Positions 57,904 to 64,000 of a stretch of DNA of 64,000 nucleotides are shown piece after piece. The position numbers were made by a program, and so were the translations under genes. Every line of letters starts with the position of its first letter. Position 1 is the first letter of the stretch. Source of the stretch: Vibrio neptunius (lineage in GTDB: Bacteria > Pseudomonadota > Gammaproteobacteria > Enterobacterales > Vibrionaceae); NCBI RefSeq assembly GCF_000967495.1, contig NZ_JXXU01000047.1:62001-126000 (forward strand), in the 5' to 3' direction. The notes under the pieces were generated by a model. It saw nothing but the letters and a program-made list of their open reading frames with translations. It was not told the origin of the DNA and searched no databases.

Positions 57904-60336
57904 ATGGAAATTCGTTCCTCCCTCAAAAGAAAGAGCTTTATGGCGCTCGCTGTGTACATGGCATTTGTCATCGCAGTGATAGGTACGGTGAGCTATCTGG
58001 TGGTCGAGCCTCCTGTGCGAGATCAGCTAGAAAAGAACCTTGATCTGAGAACACAGATCATTGCTGCTGAAATCAGAGAGCCTCTGAACAGCTCGCTGGG
58101 TATTTTGCAGAGTGTCGTCAGCATTGGTAATACTCATGAGCCTCAGAACCATCAAGCTGAGATGCTATTTGAGTTGTTTTCGGTCGTGGATGGGGTCGCT
58201 GTAAGTGGCGGGTTGTGGCCAATCCCTTATTCAATTGAACAAGGTAAAGCGTATAAAAGCTTGTTTTTCAATCGAGCCAGTGATGGACAAGTAGACCAAG
58301 TCTTCTCTTGGGATAACCCAGAGTCAGGTGGCTACGACCAGGAATCATGGTATACCTCAGTGATTGGCAAGCCAATGGGCACGGTTTCTTGGTCGCAGGT
58401 CTATATTGATCCTTTTACCCATGTTCAGATGATCACCGCGTCTTCCCCTTACTATGTGGATAGCGTTTTCGCTGGTGTCGCCACCATCGACATCTCTTTA
58501 GAAAGCTTGGTGGCATTTGTGCGTAAACATGCTGAAGAGTATGAACTGGGTGTGGTACTAAGAGACTCTTACGGCGACGTGATCACCGAACACAATTTTC
58601 AAGTGGTTGAAGACATCTACAGTAGCAGCGCTGAATTTGGTGACTTCAAATGGTATATCGATGTCGTCAATGCTAACCGTTTGGTAACGGAGCAGGTCTA
58701 TGACTTAGTGTCGAAAGTTGAAGCAGGGATTATCCCTATCATGCTAGCGTGTGTGATGCTGGGTTACTTTCTCATCAACCGTTTCCTGATCTCACCGATC
58801 ATCATTATTGCTCAGAAAGTGGATGCTTCGATCGAAGGTGGCATTATCGATATGCGTTATCGGAGCCAAGACGAAATTAAACACCTCATTGATACCTTCA
58901 ACCAAAAAACCGTCTACCTTGAAGCTGAAAAGCAGAAAGCACAGGCTTCAACAAAGGCCAAAAGTGCGTTTCTTGCTACCTTGTCCCATGAGATTCGAAC
59001 ACCAATGAATGGAGTACTCGGTACTGCGCAGATCCTCCTGAAAACCGACATGACGGAAGAGCAGAAAAAGCATATGAAAACCTTGTACGAATCGGGTGAC
59101 CATATGATGACACTGCTGAACGAAATCCTCGACTTCTCAAAAATTGAGCAAGGCCATCTGGAGCTAGAGAACAACCCATTCCCACTCGAAGCCATTATTG
59201 GCAGTATCAATAGTGTTTACTTTACTCTCTGTTCAGAAAAAGGGCTGCAATTCAAAGTTTACTCGGAAGTACCAGCGGATCGTTGGTATATGTCGGACAA
59301 GGCGCGCCTGCGCCAGATACTGTTCAACTTACTCAACAATGCAGTCAAATTTACCTCACGTGGCTACGTTGAGGTTTACCTAAAAGAGATAGAAAAACGA
59401 GGCCAAAACTACCTAGAGATCAAAGTGCGTGATACAGGTATTGGTATCGCCAAAGAAGCGCAGCAGAAAATCTTCAAACCTTTTGAACAGGCCGAGTCTT
59501 CGACTACGCGACGTTTTGGAGGTACAGGCTTAGGGTTAGCCATCGTTAAGCAATTATGTGGTCTAATGCAGGGGAGCGTGACCTTAACCAGTGAATTAGG
59601 CATCGGCACCAGTTTCGATGTACTGGTTGCAATGAATCGATGTGAGCCTCATAGCCAAGATATTCAAGAGCACATCAAGCTCAACTACAGCGGCTTAAAA
59701 GCCCTAATTGTCGAAGACAACAGAACTAACGCCATCATTATCAATACTTTTATGACCAACAAGGGATTTGAATGTGATGTGGTTGAAAACGGCGAGCTGT
59801 CTATTCATGCGATCGCCAACGAGGAATACGATTTAGTCTTGATGGACAACCATATGCCAGTCATGGATGGTGTGGAGGCGACAACCGCCATTCGCTCTAT
59901 GCCTAGCTCGAAGTCGAGAATTTTGATCTTAGGCTGTACTGCTGATGTCTTTAGAGAAACACGCGAGCGCATGCTGGGTGTTGGCGTAGATTACATCGTC
60001 TCAAAACCCATAGATGAGAACGAGTTGGATGATGCGCTTTACCGATATTCTGAGCGTCTTTATCAATACAAACCCGCGTTATTGAAAAGTTTGAGGAGAG
60101 AAGAAACAGAAGAAATTGAGTCATTGCTATTGACGTTTAATATGGCGGTAGAGAATAGCAAGTTAGAAGAAGCGCAAGAGTATTTTCAAGCTTTGAAAAG
60201 TATCACTGCCGATATTGAAGACAACCACTTAAGAGAAAACTTCAATGCCATTCAACTCAAGCTTTCGTCAGGTGAGGCGCCGTCTCAAGCTGATGTGGAT
60301 GTGTTAACGGTGTTACTAAAGGACTTTTGTAAGTAA
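57904..60336 (+). CDS. Hybrid sensor histidine kinase with receiver and degenerate HPt domain
   Basis: The 810-residue protein has TM1 (about 14-35), a periplasmic Cache-like sensor (about 40-270, with QESWYTSVIGKPMGTVSWSQ), TM2 (about 273-294) and HAMP (about 294-345). HisKA has LSHEIRTPMNG (H362), and HATPase has NLLNNAVKFT and GGTGLGLAIV. The receiver has LIVEDN, D648 (LVLMDNHMP) and VSKPID. The C-terminal about 90 residues look like a histidine phosphotransfer domain, but the His of HxLKG is Gln (Q762, FQALKS). It may therefore signal to a separate HPt protein. No cognate regulator gene is adjacent. The ligand is unknown. Confidence 0.9.
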   Translation: MEIRSSLKRKSFMALAVYMAFVIAVIGTVSYLVVEPPVRDQLEKNLDLRTQIIAAEIREPLNSSLGILQSVVSIGNTHEPQNHQAEMLFELFSVVDGVAVSGGLWPIPYSIEQGKAYKSLFFNRASDGQVDQVFSWDNPESGGYDQESWYTSVIGKPMGTVSWSQVYIDPFTHVQMITASSPYYVDSVFAGVATIDISLESLVAFVRKHAEEYELGVVLRDSYGDVITEHNFQVVEDIYSSSAEFGDFKWYIDVVNANRLVTEQVYDLVSKVEAGIIPIMLACVMLGYFLINRFLISPIIIIAQKVDASIEGGIIDMRYRSQDEIKHLIDTFNQKTVYLEAEKQKAQASTKAKSAFLATLSHEIRTPMNGVLGTAQILLKTDMTEEQKKHMKTLYESGDHMMTLLNEILDFSKIEQGHLELENNPFPLEAIIGSINSVYFTLCSEKGLQFKVYSEVPADRWYMSDKARLRQILFNLLNNAVKFTSRGYVEVYLKEIEKRGQNYLEIKVRDTGIGIAKEAQQKIFKPFEQAESSTTRRFGGTGLGLAIVKQLCGLMQGSVTLTSELGIGTSFDVLVAMNRCEPHSQDIQEHIKLNYSGLKALIVEDNRTNAIIINTFMTNKGFECDVVENGELSIHAIANEEYDLVLMDNHMPVMDGVEATTAIRSMPSSKSRILILGCTADVFRETRERMLGVGVDYIVSKPIDENELDDALYRYSERLYQYKPALLKSLRREETEEIESLLLTFNMAVENSKLEEAQEYFQALKSITADIEDNHLRENFNAIQLKLSSGEAPSQADVDVLTVLLKDFCK

Positions 60337-60499
60337 ATTACACCTGGACAGATGAGTTTTGAACTTTTCGGGTATTTTTAGTGAATTAATCTAGTTTTTT
60401 TACTGAAAATGGTTACTAATTTACCCAGTTAATTGAAATTTGAAATCTAAAACTACAAATTTAATGAAATAATAGCCTTATATTTTGGTTATTAACTTT

Positions 60500-60526
60500 A
60501 AAGCCAGTTTATATGACTGGCTTTTT
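60500..60526 (+). terminator. Intrinsic terminator after the hybrid kinase gene
   Basis: AAAGCCAGT-TTATATG-ACTGGCTTT followed by T-rich sequence lies 164 bases past the kinase stop and 35 bases before the alaE start. It could also act as an attenuator in an alaE leader. Confidence 0.75.
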
Positions 60527-60560
60527 GTTTTTTGTTTGAATTTTTATACTGGAGTTATAG

Positions 60561-61010
60561 GTGAAGTCGCGTGGGCCGTTTTGTATTCGCAATGCCGCTG
60601 CAGATACTTTTGCAATGGTAGTCTTCTGTTTCATTTCAGGCATGATCATTGAAGTGTTTATTTCCGGAATGACATTCGAACAATCGCTGGCTTCACGAAC
60701 CCTTTCTATCCCTGTAAACATTGCCATTGCATGGCCATATGGGATGTTTAGAGACGTTATGCTGCGACAAGGCGAACGCATTTCATCGAGCGGTTTAACA
60801 AAGAACATCGCGGATTTACTAGCCTATGTGCTATTCCAATCACCCGTATACGCGGCCATTTTGCTTGTTGTTGGCGCCTCGTCTGATCAAATCGTCACGG
60901 CTGTCGCATCAAACGCTGTGATTTCGTGTGGGATGGGCGTTCTTTACGGTTATTTTCTTGATATGTGCCGCAAGTGGTTTAAGGTGCCGGGATACTGCCA
61001 ACAAGCGTGA
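60561..61010 (+). CDS. alaE: AlaE, L-alanine exporter
   Basis: The 149-residue protein has four hydrophobic segments and matches AlaE: RNAAADTFAMVVFCFISGM (TM1), SRTLSIPVNIAIAWPYGMFRD, LLAYVLFQSPVYAAIL (TM3) and SCGMGVLYGYFLDMCRKWF. AlaE exports surplus L-alanine using the proton motive force. GTG at 60561 follows GGAGTTATAG. It is a single gene. Confidence 0.92.
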   Translation: MKSRGPFCIRNAAADTFAMVVFCFISGMIIEVFISGMTFEQSLASRTLSIPVNIAIAWPYGMFRDVMLRQGERISSSGLTKNIADLLAYVLFQSPVYAAILLVVGASSDQIVTAVASNAVISCGMGVLYGYFLDMCRKWFKVPGYCQQA

Positions 61011-61156
61011 TATTGCGGGAAATCTGGCCGAATTAGCCATTAAGTAATCAAACGACCAATGCGTGAGGTTTTTTTTTCTCAATGGACTTGACCTAACCCA
61101 ATAGAATCATTAAATTAGCGCCTCGTTGGTTCACAATACCAACCACAATTTGATTC

Positions 61157-61244
61157 GGTGAGTTGTCCGAGTGGCTGAAGGAGCACGCCTGGAAAGTGTG
61201 TATACGGCAACGTATCGAGAGTTCGAATCTCTCACTCACCGCCA
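61157..61244 (+). tRNA. tRNA-Ser (anticodon GGA)
   Basis: The 88-base class II tRNA starts GGTGAGTTGTCCGAGTGGCT and ends with acceptor strand CTCACC, discriminator G and encoded CCA. The anticodon loop CTGGAAA gives GGA (reads UCC and UCU). The variable arm (TGTGTATACGGCAACGTATC region) is long as expected for serine. It closely resembles E. coli serW/serX. A terminator follows. Confidence 0.97.
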
Positions 61245-61255
61245 CATTCTTGAAG

Positions 61256-61281
61256 AAAGACGTCCTAGGACGTCTTTTTTT
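61256..61281 (+). terminator. Intrinsic terminator of the tRNA-Ser gene
   Basis: AAAGACGTCC/(T)AGGACGTCTTT is a nearly loop-free palindrome ending in seven T residues, 12 bases after the CCA. Confidence 0.88.
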
Positions 61282-61426
61282 ATATCTAAAGATAATACAT
61301 CAAACCGAAATTCCGAGGTTGAGTCGAGCTCAATGTGATATTCCTTCAGGCAATCTTTGCTCTGACTTTGCTTTAAACTCATGTACTTAGTAAACTCCCA
61401 GCTCATATTGATGACCTAAAGGAAGT

Positions 61427-61522
61427 ATGGTGGTGTCGAGTCAAATAGAGAAGCCGTCACCGACGTCGTCAGCGCGAGTTATCGCGCCACCCATCATAGG
61501 GGCGTCGACATGCTCGAAGTAA
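61427..61522 (+). CDS. Possible 31-codon upstream ORF
   Basis: ATG at 61427 follows AAAGGAAGT and reads MVVSSQIEKPSPTSSARVIA, then PPIIGASTCSK, ending TAATG at 61520-61524. Here the stop overlaps the ATG of MVFVALG in the next gene. This layout suggests translational coupling or a leader peptide. The peptide itself has no recognisable features, so it may be only a short open frame. Confidence 0.3.
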   Translation: MVVSSQIEKPSPTSSARVIAPPIIGASTCSK

Positions 61523-61833
61523 TGGTGTTTGTTGCTTTAGGCGCTGTTTATCTCTTTGTAGAGGGCAGTGACACATCCTTAAAGGAAGCGCTTATTGCGA
61601 TGGCATTCTATGGGATCTACTTGATTGTCTATCTACTGATAGAGCCGTTCCCTGCTATGACGTCTAAGTATATGGGCCAACTTTACGGTTTACTTCCGGC
61701 ACTATCCTTTGGTGCCATATTGTTTCCGCATTTTAATCAGCATTCTCCTGAAGTTGTCACCAAAGCCATTGGTTGGGTCGGATTGACGACCGCGTTCATA
61801 ATTCTTTGTTATTTTAAGTGGTTAGTGTGGTGA
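61510..61833 (+). CDS. Small membrane protein, unknown
   Basis: The protein (107 residues from ATG 61510, or 103 from ATG 61522) has four hydrophobic stretches: VMVFVALGAVYLFVEG, EALIAMAFYGIYLIVYLLIE, YGLLPALSFGAILFP and AIGWVGLTTAFIILCYF. No family is recognised. The 61522 start overlaps the stop of a short upstream frame. An uncharacterised inner-membrane protein is the safest call. Confidence 0.6.
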   Translation: MLEVMVFVALGAVYLFVEGSDTSLKEALIAMAFYGIYLIVYLLIEPFPAMTSKYMGQLYGLLPALSFGAILFPHFNQHSPEVVTKAIGWVGLTTAFIILCYFKWLVW

Positions 61834-61861
61834 TTGAGGATGCTCTCTAGGGTGAGTCGCT

Positions 61862-62563
61862 ATGTTGTTTAAAATCATAAATACCTTAAGGTCAGCAATG
61901 CATTGTTGGTTTTTTAATATGACCAACAAGGTGCGCACGCTCACGTTGAGTGATGTGGAATTTGATAGCCAAAGTGGGGAAATCGTCACTTATACCTCGG
62001 GCTACAAGAACATTATTATCCCTGAACGTTTGGGCGGATCTCCAGTAAACGCAATAGGGAGCAAAGCCTTTTGCTCGAAAAAAATAACCCTTTTGGTCAT
62101 GCCAGATACTCTGACTACCATAGGAGAGAGCGCGTTCTCGTTCAATCACCTCACCACGGTGATTTTTCCCAAATCGGTTTGTTCGATAGGAGAATTTGCC
62201 TTTTCAAACAATGGGCTGACGAGTATTTCACTCCCGCAAGGGCTGACAAAAATCTATGGTGCGGCATTTGCAATGAACGAGCTGCCACAAGTAGAGATCC
62301 CGAACTCAGTGGAACATATCGGCGATTTTGCATTTGAAGGCAACCTATTAAAGACCCTTACTCTGCCAAATTCTGTGACGTTTATTGATGAAGGAGCTTT
62401 TGCAGATAACGCGCTAGAATCGGTTGTGATGTCTGAGTCGGTCACTCATATCGGCAATTGTGCCTTTGTCTGCAATCAGATTGTCAACGTGGCGGTGCCA
62501 CAATCCATCGTTTCCCTTGACGAGTATGCTTTTGATGCTGGAGTAAAGGTAAGCGTGGGTTAG
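61862..62563 (+). CDS. Leucine-rich repeat protein (LRR_5/BspA type)
   Basis: The 233-residue protein has about six tandem repeats of about 23 residues (about 65-225) of the form lP.svt.IGe.AFs.n.L. Examples are LPQGLTKIYGAAFAMNEL, IPNSVEHIGDFAFEGNLL and MSESVTHIGNCAFVCNQI. This is the LRR_5 solenoid common in BspA-like proteins. No clear signal peptide is seen; the first 20 residues are basic and hydrophobic (MLFKIINTLRSAMHCWFFN) and a later start at M20 is possible. It likely mediates protein binding. It starts 29 bases after the small membrane protein gene. Confidence 0.82.
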   Translation: MLFKIINTLRSAMHCWFFNMTNKVRTLTLSDVEFDSQSGEIVTYTSGYKNIIIPERLGGSPVNAIGSKAFCSKKITLLVMPDTLTTIGESAFSFNHLTTVIFPKSVCSIGEFAFSNNGLTSISLPQGLTKIYGAAFAMNELPQVEIPNSVEHIGDFAFEGNLLKTLTLPNSVTFIDEGAFADNALESVVMSESVTHIGNCAFVCNQIVNVAVPQSIVSLDEYAFDAGVKVSVG

Positions 62564-62600
62564 CGGCTTATCATTCGCTATTTCGCGCGCCCTCTTGACC

Positions 62601-62630
62601 ATGTCATGATGTAACTGACAAACCAATACA
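62601..62630. repeat. 30-bp direct repeat, copy 1
   Basis: ATGTCATGATGTAACTGACA followed by AACCAATACA. It differs from the copy at 63358-63387 at four positions and has the same orientation. It lies between the LRR gene and the convergent VOC gene. Confidence 0.65.
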
Positions 62631-62707
62631 TTCAAGGCCAAACGGGCTTGGCATCAATCGTATTGTTGACAGGCCCACACAGTGTGACAAGCAAACAAAC
62701 TAGATTG

Positions 62708-63175
62708 TTAAGTGACTTCGACTTCGACTACGGGTAATGGGTTACCTACTATTTCGTGGTCGGGCGAAAAAGGGAAAATAATTTCAATCGTGATACCGTT
62801 CGGATCGTCGAGAAAGATCTGATGTTCATTGATTTGTGGGATCACGCGTTCACGAAAAGGGATTTTAAGGTCCGTCAAGTGCTGTTGAGTTGAGGAGAGG
62901 TGTAGCCCTTTGAAGGAAATGTGATCGATGGCCCCTGAACCTGATTGACCGTCTTTGCCCCCTAAATAATCCACTAATGTTTCGGGGATATGTCCCTCGG
63001 GGAGAGACACCAAATGCAAAATAGGGTGCCCATCATTGTCGTACAGCCAAGCGCCCGGGAAGGCAAACTGTGGGCGAGGTCCGCGCTGCAGTCCAATAGA
63101 CTGTTCAAAGAACCGTATGGTCATATCCAGATGAGCGGTTCTGATGGTAAAGTGATCGATGGCCTTTATACGCAT
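62708..63175 (-). CDS. VOC-family (glyoxalase/dioxygenase fold) protein
   Basis: The 155-residue protein starts at ATG 63175 behind GAGGTAG. It has the VOC fold with a first beta-alpha unit AIDHFTIRTAHLDMTIRFFE (metal-ligand His at about 8), GHPILHLVSLPEGHIPET, IDHISFKGLHLSS (second unit) and FLDDPNGITIEIIFPF (Glu ligand). Such proteins bind a metal and act as lyases, isomerases or resistance factors. The substrate here is unknown. It is flanked by the 30-bp direct repeats. Confidence 0.82.
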   Translation of the reverse strand: MRIKAIDHFTIRTAHLDMTIRFFEQSIGLQRGPRPQFAFPGAWLYDNDGHPILHLVSLPEGHIPETLVDYLGGKDGQSGSGAIDHISFKGLHLSSTQQHLTDLKIPFRERVIPQINEHQIFLDDPNGITIEIIFPFSPDHEIVGNPLPVVEVEVT

Positions 63176-63481
63176 GTGACTACCTCATTCCTGAAGGGAA
63201 AACGTATGTGTCACAATACGTGACCGATGAGGGTAAAGAGAAGAGCAGCCAATCTAAAAACACTATTCGTCCAAGCCGAATAATCCATACCCGACCTGCC
63301 AACAAACACGTTATCGCTTCGCCGACCCCATGCCTTGTACGTTATTACTGGCTTACAATGTCATGATATGACTGACAAACCGATACAGTAACAACAAAAG
63401 CGCTCTGGAATAATACTCAGCAACGGCCGAAGAGATACGAAATCTTACGGGCTGAACTCCACTCATTCAAAGGTACTTTAT
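63176..63481. other. Intergenic region between the VOC gene and the final lipoprotein gene
   Basis: This 306-base stretch has no credible gene. It contains the second copy of the 30-bp direct repeat at 63358-63387 and must hold the divergent promoters of the VOC and lipoprotein genes. Confidence 0.45.
63358..63387. repeat. 30-bp direct repeat, copy 2
   Basis: ATGTCATGATATGACTGACA followed by AACCGATACA, matching the 62601-62630 copy at 26 of 30 positions. Confidence 0.65.
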
Positions 63482-63757
63482 ATGAAAAAGTTGTTGTGTA
63501 TTTTAGGTGTGATGTCTTTGGCAGGTTGTTCAGGGATCACTCACAATGAGGAAGTGTATACCGCCCATGCTGAAAGCTTTAACATTGTTGGCCTACAAAT
63601 TCCGGGTAACACTCAAGACCGTGCTATGGAATTAGTGCCAGAAGGCGCGACGGTTGAGACTATTCAAGCGACAAACTCAGATACAGACTCTGTATTGGGT
63701 ATTATCAATCGCATTATCGGTATTGATTACGTTCAAATTGCCGGCAAAAAACAGTAA
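63482..63757 (+). CDS. Small lipoprotein of 91 residues, unknown
   Basis: The protein starts MKKLLCILGVMSLAGCSGIT with lipobox SLAGC (lipid-acceptor C16). A short mature domain follows: HAESFNIVGLQIPGNTQDRA, MELVPEGATVETIQATNSD, and ends IGIDYVQIAGKKQ. AAAGGTACTTTAT precedes the ATG. The VPEGATVETIQATNSD-like segment resembles small conserved lipoproteins of vibrios with no known function. Confidence 0.75.
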   Translation: MKKLLCILGVMSLAGCSGITHNEEVYTAHAESFNIVGLQIPGNTQDRAMELVPEGATVETIQATNSDTDSVLGIINRIIGIDYVQIAGKKQ

Positions 63758-64000
63758 TGCATGACGGCCAGTTGAAGAATAAGGTGACCTTGTTCCGCCA
63801 TCGGCTACCATCCGTGTTGTGGTCGGCAAACGGCGAATATTGACTTAAGTCGACGCTCGGCATGCTTTGGCGACGATCCATTATCGGTTTGAAGGGATCG
63901 TTGCCGATTGCCATGATTCACTAGTCATGACTGTTAACCTTAGCCTCAGCTTGAGCCCGCTAGTGTGTTACGTTTCATCATTTAGCTAAACCACCTCGTC
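63758..64000. other. Right edge, no gene recognised
   Basis: The last 243 bases show no family-like protein. A 66-codon minus-strand frame (63714-63914) overlaps the lipoprotein gene and has no recognisable feature. Confidence 0.4.

Noticed and set aside
61163..61390. 75-codon frame starting inside the tRNA-Ser gene
   Set aside because: The tRNA is unambiguous, and the frame crosses the tRNA and its terminator.
61157..64000. Integron cassette array or prophage after tRNA-Ser
   Set aside because: No attC-like repeats, integrase, phage structural genes or duplicated tRNA 3' end were found within the window.

Overview
The window is chromosomal DNA of a Vibrio-type gammaproteobacterium (Vibrionaceae). 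The gene families and orders point there: monomeric NADP isocitrate dehydrogenase beside cspD-clpS-clpA, mukFEB with cmoM and elyC, tfoY behind a cyclic di-GMP riboswitch, torECA with torD/torR, cydABX-ybgE followed by ybgC-tolQRAB-pal-cpoB, and a secreted trypsin-like protease ending in a GlyGly-CTERM tail. Species cannot be fixed from the sequence alone. Almost everything is core genome; no insertion sequence, prophage, CRISPR array or integron cassette array was seen.

Layout. 1-2.4 kb (minus strand): start of tfoY with its GEMM-I riboswitch, then purR and torD. 2.6-11.6 kb: torR, elyC (minus), then the cmoM-mukF-mukE-mukB operon for wobble-uridine modification and chromosome condensation. 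11.7-15.0 kb (minus): a compact three-gene envelope operon (retropepsin-like lipoprotein, inactive transglutaminase-7TM protein, ATP-grasp ligase) with no settled function; this is the best candidate for a poorly described system. 15.2-21.0 kb: cmoB, cmoA, yecE, aspS, rluE, with two copies of a dispersed palindromic repeat. 21.3-27.0 kb: icd, cspD, clpS, clpA. 27.0-32.2 kb: DUF218 protein, NAD-dependent epimerase, periplasmic binding protein, small winged-helix-like protein, focA, a 46-codon small gene, and fetB without its ATPase. 32.6-38.3 kb: torE-torC-torA and selO. 38.8-43.0 kb: GH36 alpha-galactosidase and ruvC-ruvA-ruvB. 43.4-53.3 kb: cydA-cydB-cydX-ybgE, ybgC-tolQ-tolR-tolA-tolB-pal-cpoB, and nadA. 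53.4-61.2 kb: DUF5993/DsbB pair, potassium channel, secreted protease with overlapping lipoprotein gene, YecA-type protein, hybrid histidine kinase, alaE and tRNA-Ser(GGA). 61.4-64 kb: a looser tail with small membrane, leucine-rich-repeat, VOC and lipoprotein genes and a 30-bp direct repeat.

How the genes work together. Several modules serve low-oxygen respiration: TorR/TorD/TorE/TorC/TorA (TMAO reduction), cytochrome bd (two perfect FNR boxes 50 bp apart upstream of cydA) and FocA. Envelope integrity is served by Tol-Pal, ElyC and perhaps the unexplained retropepsin/7TM/ATP-grasp trio. The whole cmo5U34/mcmo5U34 tRNA route (cmoB, cmoA, cmoM) lies within about 13 kb. All motif and residue positions were read by eye; family names come from recognition of the proteins, not from a database search.
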